Notes: generated by a model from the letters alone, not told the origin. DNA of 64,000 nt from Nepenthes gracilis (GCA_033239525.1 BSYO01000014.1:4444536-4508535), one strand, 5' to 3'; positions 35,805 to 46,849 are shown, counted from the first letter of the stretch. A program made the numbers and translations.

Positions 35805-38770
35805 TGTGACGACCCAAAATTTTAAAAGGGAAAATTTTAATCATCAAGTCCGGTCAACGCAAGTTGATCAGAAAACAAAATAAGAAAAGTACATCGGCTT
35901 AAGATAGAAATCAAGTTAGGCCTTAAGAACTCCGGATTTCTGGGATAAGAAGAAGTCCGGAGTTCATTGGTGAAATTCTAGTTCGGATTTCCTTGATAAA
36001 ACGAAGTCCAGATTTCCTTAATAAAATAAAGTCCGGATTTCCCTTGGTAAAAGAACTCCGGATTCCGTAGGAAACAGAAGTACAGATTTCCTTGAAGAAA
36101 AGAAGTCCGGATCTCCTTGAAGAAAAGAAGTCCCGATTTTCTTGGAGAAAACAAGTTCGGATTTCCTTGAAGAGAAGAAGTCCGGATTTGTTTAAAAGAA
36201 GTACTCCGAATTTCCGAAGTAAAAAGAAGTCCGGATTTAATGAAAATGAAGTCCAGTCTGTAAGGACGGAATGCGGTGTGTGAAGTAAAGACGGAGTAGA
36301 TTGGGAGTAATCCGGTCAACGTAAAATGTTGACCGGAAAAACGTAAACGAATGGATGGAAAGGAAAGAAGAGCGAGATCCGGTCAACACCAATAGTTGAC
36401 CGGAAGAAATTAAGTCCGGACATAGAAAATAAGGAAAAATATTGGGAAGAAACGACCATCAATAATCTGGCTATTTCCGAGACGTATTTGAAAACGTAAA
36501 TCATAAATAACCCTCTTTGGAAAATGTAAGATTATAAATATCACTCTTTGGAAAATGCAGAGCTATAAATGACGGCCACCAAAACCTAGGATTATAAATA
36601 AAGGCTTAAGAGCATCAGAAAAAGGCACCACTAGAAACTCTTAGTAAAGAAGGAGACCGAAAGCTAAGGCAAAGTAGAAAAGAATTCAGGCAAGATACTC
36701 ACCCCTATTTCTAAAACTCATGTTTAATTATGTTGCTATGAAAGTATATGTTATTCTGTATGAAGTATGCTTTTGCTGTTTTATGACTTATCGTTCTGAA
36801 ATGCATGTTTAAAGGAAATTCTGTTACGCATGATGATAGATTTATTCTGTTTATGATTAATTGTCAATGATTATGAATTTTTGCTAAATGCATGTTTACG
36901 GAAAGGAATTTTAGGCCTTAAGATGAAACAAGAATTCCTGCTATTGAACTCTGTTCTGTCAAAAGATCTCTGAATTTAAGATAAAAGACCTCCGGCATTT
37001 TACAGAAAATGATTTAGAGCTCCGACATTTTGAAAAATGAACTTCAGATTAGAGCCTTGATTAATAGTAAATAAACTCCGGATTTAAGAACTTCAGGTTT
37101 TGACAGAAAACACTTCGAATTTAGAACTTCGGATTTTAATAAAACAATGCACTCTGAATTTAAGAACTTCGGACTTTAACAGAAAGCACTCCGGATTAAG
37201 AGCTTCGGATTTTAAACAGAAACACACTCCAGATTTTAGAGCTCCGGATTTTAAAAAGAAAGTACTCCGGCCTTCTGTTTGAAAAAAGAACTCCGGCCTA
37301 CTGTAGAAAAAGAGAACTCCGGCTTTTTACTCCGGCTTTTACTTCGGCTTTTGATAACAACTCATGATACAAGAACTTCGGCATTTTAAAAAGAACTCTG
37401 GCTTTTGAACTCCGGATTTATGAACTTCGGATTTTGAAAGAAAAGCACTCTGTCCATTTTAAATAAAGCACTCCGTCCCTTTAAGCACTCCGGAATATGG
37501 AAAAAAAAAGTACTCCGTCCATGAAGCACTCCGTCCCTTTAAGCACTCCGGATTTTTAGAAAAGCACTCCGTCCCATTTGAAAATAAAGGCACTCTGTCC
37601 CTTTTAAGAAAAAGAACTTCGGTCTTGTTTAAAAATGTACTCCGAACTCCGGTTTTAATGATCTTTTGATTTCAGAAAAGAACTCCGGCTTTGACTAAAG
37701 AAAACGAATTCCGGCTTTGTAAGAAAAGAACTCCGGCAATAATAAAAGAACTTCGGTTTCAGGAACTTCGGCCTTCCGTTTGAAAAGAACTTCGGAAAAA
37801 TTAATGAACAAGACTCTTTTCTTTTTACTGAATAAGAACTTCGGATTTCTTTTGAAAGATGAACTCTGGCTTTTGTTAAGATGATATGAACTTCGAATGT
37901 TGAAGTTAAAGAACCAAGGCTATAAGAACAAGGAAAATGTACGGACAGCAAGTGGAACTCTTCCGACTTTTGATCTATAATGATTGGCCATTAAAGAACA
38001 CGAACCAAGAACCGAGTTTCCATTAAACTTGCTGTTAAAGATGGATGAAGGATATTGGAGTGACACTCGAGGATGCCTCCTGGGCCACGGGAGGGGACCT
38101 TTACGTGGCATAAGAACTATGGATTATGGCCCCGTATGCCGGGTTAAAGGCATTACCTCCCGCCCCGGGGAGCATAACGAGGGGATACGGCTTTAGGTTG
38201 TGGGGTAGCACACAACCCGTCCTCGATGTTGTCCGCTCCCGTCCGGTCCCTAAAGATGATATGAATTCCGAATGATTTTTGATGAATTTTCTGAAGACAA
38301 GATGAAAAGAATAAGAACTGAAGAAGAAACGATATGATGATTTTTCTTATGCTATGCTATATTATGAATTTATATTTTGATTAAATTATATGTATCTTTA
38401 TATTTTCTGCATGTGAGTATCCTGCTGGGCTTTTAAGCTCATTCTTGTAACTTTTCAGATGGCAAGCTTATGGAGGATGAAGTTGAGTAGAATCCTATGG
38501 TGTAGCTGAATGTTTAAGCTGGCTGGAGCAGATTTTTGGGAGTTTTGTTTATTTTATTTTTGAGGAAACTTGTAAAATTTATTCCGCTGCTTATGAATGT
38601 TAGTATGTTTCCGTGATACTTTGGGATTAATGAAATTATAAATCTTTAGTATGCATCTCAGATTCAAAAGAAGAAAAGAAAAATTTTTATGTTCACCTTT
38701 ATATCTTTTATTTGTAAGGACTTTGGATTTGACGATGGCTTTTGATGGTAATAAAAGTCGGGTCGTCACA
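35805..38770 (+). repeat. Complete 2966-bp LTR of element D
   Basis: Starts TGTGACGACCC and ends GGGTCGTCACA, an 11-bp perfect inverted repeat. It is preceded by the PPT and followed by an initiator-methionine PBS (38773-38783), so it serves as the 3' LTR of the D pol and also has the downstream signal of a 5' LTR. The interior holds two blocks of degenerate CTCCGG-type repeats (about 35920-36250 and 36960-37890), tandem TATAAATA motifs (36500-36603) and a GC-rich block (38070-38250). Confidence 0.94.
36500..36605 (+). promoter_or_regulatory. Tandem TATA-like motifs in the D LTR
   Basis: ATAAATA-type motifs recur four times about 30-35 bp apart, the first three separated by CTCTTTGGAAAATG-like spacers; the last, ATTATAAATAAAGG near 36590, best fits a TATA box. 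Which one is used cannot be told from sequence. Confidence 0.5.
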
Positions 38771-38772
38771 GT

Positions 38773-38783
38773 TGGTATCAGAG
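38773..38783 (+). promoter_or_regulatory. Primer binding site after the D LTR
   Basis: TGGTATCAGAG two bases after the LTR end. Only about 50 bp of following leader survive before Tat element C sequence begins near 38833. Confidence 0.9.
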
Positions 38784-38832
38784 AGAAAATTGAGATGCTT
38801 TAGAATAATTTGAATCAACAAGGAAATTTCCA

Positions 38833-39384
38833 TCGCCCGGGCGTACATCACGGCCGAAGAGGCTAATGAAGCGAAGCGCCCCAAGCGAGCGGACCGGCCC
38901 CCGGAAGCCCCCAGAACATCTAGTGGGAGAAAGGGGGATAGCGACGACCAGCGCTTCCTAGAGCGCCCGAGCGGCAACGGCCCCGCCGGGTAGAAAATGA
39001 CTACAGCAGAGCCTCCCTAACCCCTCTGAACGACAGTCGCACGAAGCCAGATGAAAGTTCGCAAAATTTGCTGTATCTCAGTGCCTTCTTTAAACTTGGA
39101 CTAAAACGAAGCCAGATGAAAGTCTGCCCGGCGGGATCCTTGTGCGCTTGGACAACGAGTCGATCCTCAGACAAGGGATAGTACGGCTGGAAGTCACTAT
39201 GGGGACTCACCCGCGCTCTGTGACACGAGAGCTGGCATTCCTCGTCGTTAACCTTCCATCCGTCTACAACGCCATATTGGGCAGACCCTTTCTGACCACT
39301 TTTGGAGCTGTTACGTCCATCCCGCACCTAAAGGTGAAGTTTCCCACCCCGTGGGGCATGGGGGAAGTCCTCGGAGATTAGGAG
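38833..39384 (+). pseudogene. Element C gag tail and protease remnant
   Basis: Reads the end of the capsid region (AYITAEEANEAKRPKRAD, matching element B near 13975-14028), then jumps past the zinc finger and protease active site into LLYLSAFFKLGL near 39070 and VYNAILGRPFL near 39261. A direct repeat ACGAAGCCAGATGAAAGT occurs at 39041 and 39105, flanking the jump. The frame ends at a TAG near 39379. Confidence 0.8.
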
Positions 39385-42300
39385 ATGGCACGGACGTGCT
39401 ACCTGTCCCAGATCAACCCCGCGGTACCGCGCGGCCTAGACGAAGACCTTGACCTCTGCGACGAGACCTTGCTGCAACAGGCCCAATCCGGAGAAGAAAC
39501 GAAGGCAGTCCCTTTAAACCCCTCTAAGCCGAAAAAATGCATCAATGTGGGCAGATCTTTCCAGCCCACAGAACGCGACCGGCTGATTACCTTCCTCAGG
39601 GCCAACGCCGACGTGTTTGCCTGGGTTCCCGCTGACATGCCCGGGATACTGGCCGAAGTCATCGTCCATTAGCTGGGCCTTGACTCGAGCCGAAAGCCCA
39701 TTCGGCAAAAGCGAAGGAACCACTCCGTCGAAAAGTTGGTCGCCATAAGGGAAGAAGTGAAGAGACTATTGGACGCTGGATTCATCAGAGAAGTCCAATA
39801 CCTAGAATGGCTGTCCAACGTTGTGTTAGTAAAGAAGTGCAGTCGCAACTGGCGGATATGCGTCGATTTCACTGACGTAAACAAGGCTTGCCCCAAAGAC
39901 AGCTTTCCACTCCCCAGGATTGACGAGCTCGTAAACTCCATGTCCGGGCACGAGCTCCTGAGTTTGATGGACGCGTACTCTAGGTACAACCAGATCCGGA
40001 TGGACCCAGAAGACGAGGAGCACACCTCGTTCATGACAGACCAGGGGACGTATTGCTACAAAATGATGCCCTTCGGGCTCAAGAATGCTGGCGCGACCTA
40101 CCAGCGCCTCGTGAACAAGATATTCGAAGCCCAGATCGGACGGAACGTGGAGGTATACGTCGATGAAATGCTCATGAAGAGCAAGATCGCCAGCAGCCAT
40201 GTCAACGACCTGGACGATACGTTTCAGGTCCTCTGGTGGCACGGGATGAAGCTCAACCCCGCCAAATGTGCCTTCGGAGTGACCTCGGGAAAATTCCTAG
40301 GCTTCATCGTGTCCCAACGCGGCATTGAAGCCAACCCAGAGAAAATCAAGGCCATCCTCGACCTGAACCCTCCGCGGACGATAAAAGAGGTACCGAAGCT
40401 GACCGGGCGAATAGCAGCCCTCTCGCGGTTCTTCGCTAAGTCAGCAGAAAAATACTTGCCCTTCTTCAAGGAGGTAAGGGGCACCAAATCGCAGGGGTTC
40501 AGGTGGAGTGAGGAATGCGACGAAGCTTTCAGGGAATTGAAGACTTACCTCTCCAACGCGCCACTCCTAAGCTCGCCGCGCGAAGGAGAAGATCTCTACA
40601 TCTACTTGGCTACGTCGGCAGCGGCCCTCAGCTCAGTGTTAGTTGGGGAGCATGAAGGCAGACAACAGCCAGTGCACTACGTAAGCCGGGCGCTGACGGA
40701 CGTGGGGGCCCCCTATCCACACGCTGAAAAGGTGGCACTCACGCTTGTCTATGCGGCGTAGAAGCTGCGGCCCTACTTCCAGTCGCACCGGATCGCCGTA
40801 AATCGGATCGGATCGGCCGCTGAAATCGATCTTCTGAAGCTAGAGATGTTCAGACAGTTGGTTAAGTGGGCTGTCGAGCTAGGAGAATTCGATCTGGAGT
40901 TCCGGCCTCGGCCAGCTGTGAAAGGGCAGGCTCTGGCCGACTTTATCGTAGAAGCGGCGACACCAGCACAAGAAGAAGACGACAACCCATGAAGCGTGGA
41001 AGACCGCGATCCTCCTATATGGACCCTAAACGTAGACGGATCATCCACCCAATTAGGCAGCGGAGCCGGTATCGTGCTAAAGACACCGGAAGGCATGGAG
41101 ATAGCGTACTCCGCCACACTGGCCTTCCCGACCACAAACAACGTAGCTGAATATGAGGCCCTCGTCGCGGGCCTGCGATTGGCTAAGGAGTGTTCCGCAC
41201 GGTCGTTGGTCGTGTGCAGTGACTCCGAACTTGTGGTCAACCAGGTGAAGGGAAACTTTGACGCCTCGAACCCACAGCTTGTGAGGTACTTGGCGAAAGC
41301 GAAGGCCCTGATGCCTAAGTTCAACCGGTTCGCGATAGAACACATCCCAAGATCAGATAACGTGCGTGCTGATCGACTGGCCCGAGACGCTGCTACCGGA
41401 TTCGTGGAGCAGTACGCGAGAGAGCCCAGGGAAGTCCTGACCCCACCTAGCATCGACGTCGAAGACAAAGAAGTACTGCGGGTCGACACAGGAAACAATT
41501 GGATGATGCCGTACGTGAAGTACCTGACTGAAGGGACCCTACCCAATGACACCAACGAAACCAAACGAATCAAGAAGACGGCAGGATGGTACACGATCCT
41601 AAACAGACAACTGTACAGGTGAGGATACTCTACTCCTCTCCTGAAATGCCTCACCCCAAAGGAAGCTGACTACGCGCTGGCCGAAGTGCACCTGGGACTG
41701 TGCGGATCGCACATTGGGGGCAAGAACCTTGCATTCAAAGTCATGCGACAAGGGTTCTACTGGCCCACCATGAAGTGAGACGCTATGGAGTTTGTCCGGA
41801 AGTGTGAAAGTTGCCAAGTCCATGGCAATATGAAGCATCAGCCGCATACGGAACTGCACTACCTCCAATCCCCATGGCCGTTCGCACAATGGGGGCTCGA
41901 CATACTTGGGCCCCTGCCTTTGGCCTCCGGGCAAAGAAAATTCTTGATCGTTGGCATCGACTACTTTACCAAGTGGGTGGAAGCTATCCCTCTCGCCAAG
42001 ATCACTAAGTAGAATGTGACGGAGTTCCTCCGTTAGGGTATTGTTTGCCGCTTTGGGATTCCTGAGGTCATAGTGACCGATAACGGAACTCAATTCACCG
42101 GCAAGCACTTTACGAAGTTCTGCTACGATCTTCTCATCAAGCTGATCCTTACGTTCGTGGCGCACCCTCAGGCAAACGGACAGGTCGAGGTCACCAACCG
42201 CACATTGCTGCACGGATTGAAGACCAAGTTGGAAGACGCTGGGGGCTCCTGGATTGAAGAGCTACCGTCCGTGCTCTGGTCATATCGAACAACCCCACGG

Positions 42301-42735
42301 GAGCCGACAAGGGAGACGCCCTTCAAACTTTGCTTTGGGGCTGAGGCTGTGGTCCCCGTGGAGGTGGGGATGCCAAGCCTACGGATCGAATGCTTTGACC
42401 CAGCCACCAATGAACAAAGGCTCCGGGAAAGTCTAGACCTGCTCTCAGAGGTTCGAGACGCCGCATGACTACGGACCGCGGCCTATCAGCAGCGCGTCGC
42501 GCGGTACTACAATAAACGTGTAAAGGCACGTCATCTGGAAGTTAGAGATCTGGTCCTCCGGAGCGTAGAGGCGGCGGGAAAGACCGCGAACAGGAACAAA
42601 CTCTCCCCTGGGTGGGAGGGACCGTTCCTCTTCTCCGCAATCCTCCGGAGCGGAGCGTACAAGCTGCGCGCCCAGAATGGCAAACTGGTCCCACGGACCT
42701 AGAATGCCGCCAACTTGAGGAAGTACTACCAGTAA
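39385..42735 (+). pseudogene. Element C pol remnant (RT, two RNase H, integrase)
   Basis: RT: about 39670-40490, with DFTDVNKACPKDSFPLPR and MMPFGLKNAGATYQR; the catalytic box at 40156-40167 reads Y-V-D-E, so the second aspartate is lost. First RNase H: 40590-40960, garbled near 40795-40850. The second, archaeal-type RNase H is fully open (frame 40996-41622), with its acidic residues in NVDGSS, AEYEAL, SDSELV and ADRLA. Integrase: about 41640-42735, with KCESCQVH, WGLDILGPL, VTDNGTQF and NGQVEVTNRTLL, so D-D-E is present. About ten isolated stops. The natural stop is 42733-42735 after RKYYQ. Confidence 0.92.
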
Positions 42736-42885
42736 TGCTACATCAGCTCAGGTAAGTCACACGCGCATACATCATAATGAATGCTTGGACATGTATTTTA
42801 TCTTTTATTAATAAAATCACTCTTCCTGTTATCCTGCATCTTCATTCGTGTGAATAGTTGGCATGCATTGCATCCTCAAATCATA

Positions 42886-42913
42886 CGACCTAGACTGCCC
42901 CTAAGTCGGGAGG
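42886..42913. other. Conserved non-coding block downstream of pol (copy in C)
   Basis: CGACCTAGACTGC followed by CCCTAAGTCGGGAGG, one change in 28 from element B at 18472-18499. It follows the pol stop by about 150 bp and precedes the ~40-bp repeats. Confidence 0.75.
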
Positions 42914-42933
42914 ACAGACGTCCGTCCGTAAAA

Positions 42934-43195
42934 CCAGTCCTTGGCTCAGCACCAGGTGGTCTGAAATCGACCGTCTCAGGACTTCGTCTCCGCTCCAGAT
43001 GGCCCGGGGACGGCCCCATACAACTTAGCTCCGCGCCAGTAGGCCCAGGTGGCCCCTTGCGATTTGGCTCCGTGCCAGACGGCCCGGAAGTAGCCACCCG
43101 CAGGCTAAGACATCTCGTCAAAAGGACCCAGGCGGTCCGTCAAACAGGCTTCGCGCCAACGACCCTGGCGGTCAAAACATCAGGCCTGGGGGCTT
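42934..43195 (+). repeat. ~40-bp degenerate tandem repeat (element C)
   Basis: About six units with core GGCTCCGCGCCAGATGGCCC. Period and position match the repeats of B (18520-18758) and H (61417-61872), but the sequence has diverged. The AACCTTAGGGGGCG block after it (about 43225) matches AATCTTAGGGGGCT after the B array. Confidence 0.75.
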
Positions 43196-43757
43196 TTGAA
43201 GTCCCCAACCTACGGCAAACAAAACCTTAGGGGGCGTGCGACGACCTTCTTGTACAGAAGAGAGCACCTTCAGTCTACAATAGTCGTGGGCTAGGACCTC
43301 AACTTGGTGATTATAACACCTTGAGCAGGGGCCACACACCTCCCGCAGTCATACGCGACCGAGGCCTAGACCCAAGAGTCTGGTTGTCGTGGCCTGACAA
43401 CCCGGCTGACCCTTGCTGTGGCTCCACGGGACTTGCGAAGATATCCACCCCACCGGATCGAGCTTCCCATTAAACGCGTGAGCTGCGACGACATCCTCTG
43501 ATGAAGGACGAGCACAGCGCAAGAAGGTACCTGGATAGGGCCTTAGCGACAATGGCTCTGAAGAGCCTAGACATTCAAACATGGGGTGGGACCCCAAGAT
43601 CACATAAAACGAAGATTGCGAGCCACACGCTACAATAGAAGAGAACAAACACAGAAGAGGAAGAAGCCACTTTCTATTCATTTACAAGAAACAAGTATGA
43701 CGTAGAACAAATGGCAACGGCAAAGGACAATCTAATGATCTGTACAGATGAGACTAT

Positions 43758-45665
43758 TCAGGCAGACAGACGGAGTAGCCTCCTCGTAAAGTTCCTCAGG
43801 CGAGACGCATCCCGGATCCTAACGTTCCCCGGATGAAAGACTCCTTCCGGAATGTGGGGGGCTACCAAGGAGGCGATCTTGCGACATAGGCGGATGCCGT
43901 CCCAACACTGAGTCTCCAACGCAAGCCACGACTCTGACGGAGAGAACCGACCAACCATGTCTCTGACCAACCGAGCATTATCGTCCTCTGCGGCGACGAG
44001 CAGGGTTTCTAGTTGCGCCACTCTCTACTGCAGGCGTCCATTCTCCTCTTCGAGAGAGGTGAATCAGGCCCTTCTGCGAGAGATGACCTGCTGTAAGTCC
44101 CCGTGAAAGAGGGCGGTCAGCTCATCGAAGGGGTTGGCATCACTGGGAGCCTGCATAAGAAGCGACATCAGAAGCACTCCCAAAGCATGTAACAGTAAAT
44201 AAAGGCCAAATTGAAGCAACCATACCTGAGTAGGGGCGGCGCTCGGAGAGTGTGCGAAATCACCCAGTAGAGCCTCTCCCTGAGGTTCCTCTCCTTTGCC
44301 TGCTGGAGGCGAGCTGGCTGGAAGGGTGGCGGCCGTAGGAGCGCTCGGGGGCTCCTACCATGAGGACGTCTCGGCTGCCCTCTCGCCGGCTTGGACCGGA
44401 TCAGCGGCGAGCGCGACGCCTTCCTCTGGAGATGGAGCCACGCCTTCGGGGAACCTGTACTTGGAAATGGGCTCCACAAAGATCACCGTCGGCTCTACAG
44501 GCACCCTAGCCTCTGATGTCTGCACAGGCGCAGCCAGAAGCGGCCCCTCAGGATCCTCAAGAATGACAACATCATCCCTAGCTTCTGGGACGGCATCCAC
44601 AAACGTCTCAACAACGGAAGGAGCGGGAGGAACCCCAGTGGATGGTGGCTCCGCCTCGCAGTCTTCAGGAGTGGCTAGTCCCGCGGCCGAAGTCGGCGAT
44701 GACTCGGCAGTCTCCCCCCGGTGACCCGCGCTCATGGTCATCTTCGGAGCTGGACTTCCCACCACGATCGAAGAGCTGCCAACCTGCCTTTGGGACCTCC
44801 ATGTGGAAGTCCTTCCTGCCTCCCTCAACCTCTTTAAGGGAGCCTCCTCCTCTTCGTCATCAATCGACGACTCCAACAACGAATAGCTTTTGTCCTCGTC
44901 CCCCCCGGACGATCGAGGAGCTGCAGTATCTCCAGGTTCTATTTTGCCAGGGCTCGCGATTTTCCACCCTGAGGGAGGCCCCCACTTGGAGGCCTCGAAC
45001 GTGATGGAAGTCAGGAAGTAACCTTGGACAGAGAACTTTGCCTCCTCGGATTTGATGGCAGAAATTAGCTCCGCCTCCTCCACAGCATCCTCAGCCGGCG
45101 GCTTTTCCTGAAAGAATCCAGAAATCGGGCCCCACACCCGTGAAAGCTCGGAGTCAGAGGGCTCTTGCAGGAAGAAGAAGTGATCCTTCCAACCCTTCAC
45201 CGAATCGGGGTTGGTTCCACGAAAGCGAAAGCCTGCCTTCGGCAACATCGACACCCAATCCTCTGACTCCGTGAACCGAAAGATCAGCCTTGCTGCCTTG
45301 GCGTCAAAAGAACCACCGTGGAGGTGGGAAAAGATACATAGAGACACCAAATAACACAAGGCGTTGGGGTGAAGCCTCGCCACTGGAACTCTCAACGTGT
45401 CCACCAGCTCATATAGCGTGCAGGGCATGGGATAACGAAGCCTCCCTCTCAGGTGGTGCTCATACACCGTGATGTAGCCCGCTGGGGGGGCGCTGGCTCT
45501 ATCCAGTGTGCCTGGAGCGCGATAACTCCAATCGCTGGAAAGATCGTAATCGACCACAAGGGCAGCAATGGCGCTCGCTGTCAGGACAAACTCGGTGTTA
45601 TGAACACCGTGACGAGTAGCTGTGGGAGCCTGGGAAGAAGAAGAACTTTCTCTCTTTTTCGCCAT
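43758..45665 (-). pseudogene. Antisense gene of element C (436-codon open first exon), spliced
   Basis: Minus strand, ATG at 45665 (MAKKRESSSSSQAPTATRH). It is uninterrupted for 436 codons to TAG at 44355. The N-terminal domain (residues ~20-210) has APPAGYITVYEHHLRGRLRY, VARLHPNALCYLVSLCIF and KGWKDHFFFLQ. The middle is acidic and Pro/Glu-rich, with a basic patch (PLKRLREAGRTSTWRS). Past the TAG the frame stays open to a phase-0 intron at 44225-44151 (75 bp; donor CAG|GTATGG, acceptor TTATGCAG). Exon 2 carries two more stops, a coiled coil (VAQLETLLVAAEDDNARLV) and CWDGIRLCRKIASL, ending at 43758. With only three nonsense codons in about 600, it is the best preserved copy. Function unknown. 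Confidence 0.82.
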
Positions 45666-45735
45666 GTCCCTCTCTCTGTTGATACAAGCACGCTACGGGA
45701 AAAATCTTAGTAGGAGGGGTAAGCCGTCCTAACTC

Positions 45736-45804
45736 ATTTAAACAAGCAACGAAGGGCCAATAGGCTGGAAGCCAAACGGCACCCCACGAGACAATCGGGA
45801 CACG
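45736..45804 (-). promoter_or_regulatory. Candidate promoter of antisense gene C
   Basis: On the minus strand CACGTG (45799-45804) is followed about 60 bp on by a TATA-like TTTAAATG (near 45736-45743), and about 70 bp later by the ATG at 45665. The second antisense unit of C (46842-46768) has the same layout. Confidence 0.4.
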
Positions 45805-45932
45805 TGCCAACTTGGCAACACACTGCAAGATCCGAAATCGTTCGCAATCATGGCCAAACGCCAGACTGACAAGCGCGTCGCCTCAGCCGTCTTACAGAGA
45901 TCCACGCCGGCACCTCCGCATTAAATGAGGGC

Positions 45933-46666
45933 TTACGATAGAGAAGCCAATAAAGGGGCGCACGGTAGCACAGAGTGGAAAGAACCAATCCAAAAGCGAG
46001 AGATACAGAAGATGAAACGGCGTGGCGAAATAACCAATTTTATTACAGTAACAGGCCCCGTTGCAACGCTTACAAGTATAAAAAAAAAGAAGAAGAAGAA
46101 GGTACGACAACAACAAAAGTAGCTATCAGCTAATGATCCCAATGGCCTGTGGAAGAGCTTGGGACGTGGTAATCCACTAACGCGGAAGTTTGAATCCTCC
46201 AGCGAGGCCAGCCTCCGGCAAAGCCTAACGGCGTCTAGATAACTCCACTCCAGAGCAGGATTCACTCCCTCTGGTCGGAGCCTCATCCTTAGCTCTGACC
46301 GAGCCCGGCAACCTCAGCCTCATGTTGTTGCCTAAGCTGCTCGATCTCCCCTTCAAGGGCCAGTATGCGGGCCTGCGCTCCCACATTGGCACCAATGAGA
46401 CGTGTGGCCCTGGCCTCCGACTCAGCCCAAGCGCCATCCAGGTGTGCAACGCGGGCCCTCAGCCACTCCACCTTAGCAGCAGCCGCCCCAGCGCGCGGCT
46501 CAACCCTCTCGAAACTCGGAGGCACGCTCCGATTCTGAGAAGGACCCGCGACCGTGGCTTCGAAGCGAGCCCCTCCTGAAGTGCCGGCTCCCGAAGTCCT
46601 GGGAGCGTGAGAGTCAAACTCAAATTCGTCAGAAGAGCGTTCAGAGTCGTAAGAGGAGTCCTCCAT
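45933..46666 (-). pseudogene. Second antisense unit of element C (coiled coil, LCRR motif)
   Basis: Minus strand, ATG at 46666 (MEDSSYDSERSSDEFEFDS), an acidic start, then a Ser/Gly/Ala-rich linker and a coiled coil (VEWLRARVAHLDGAWAESEA, then LEGEIEQLRQQHEAEVAGL). The frame stops at 46289. One base shifted, it continues with EWSYLDAVRLCRRLASLED (about 46250-46194), like the WDGIRLCRK ending of the main antisense gene, so this is a second, shorter member without the N-terminal domain. AATAAA at 46044-46039 could end it. A splice-acceptor-like CTGCTGCAG lies just before the ATG, so an upstream exon is possible. Confidence 0.6.
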
Positions 46667-46759
46667 AAACTCTGCAGCAAGAAAGCATGCACGGAGAAAA
46701 CACGTTATTGATAAACACACAAGCGCAAGGAAATGCAAGGTTCCAGGAGAAAATGGCGC

Positions 46760-46849
46760 ATTTAAATAGACAAGTTTTCTTCTGAAAAGACAGCAGCCCC
46801 GAAAGGGCAGACGGCGCCAGAGCCCAACCAATGGGGACCTTCCACGTGG
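46760..46849 (-). promoter_or_regulatory. Candidate promoter of the second antisense unit of C
   Basis: Minus strand: CCACGTGG (46842-46849), then TATTTAAAT (46760-46768), about 95 bp before the ATG at 46666. Same order as upstream of the first unit at 45799-45736. Confidence 0.4.

Noticed and set aside
35978..36319. Repetitive minus-strand frame in the D LTR (FFKEIRTSF-like repeats)
   Set aside because: It is a translation of the CTCCGG micro-repeats. The same frame at 32150-32463 crosses the LTR/protease junction, so it is a shadow.
40773..41654. 293-codon minus-strand open frame opposite element C RNase H
   Set aside because: It mirrors a GC-rich, conserved plus-strand RNase H frame, has no recognisable motif, and has no counterpart at this place in element B.
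42781..43230. 149-codon plus-strand frame after element C pol
   Set aside because: It covers the 40-bp repeat region and is best explained by repeat composition; B and H have no matching frame.
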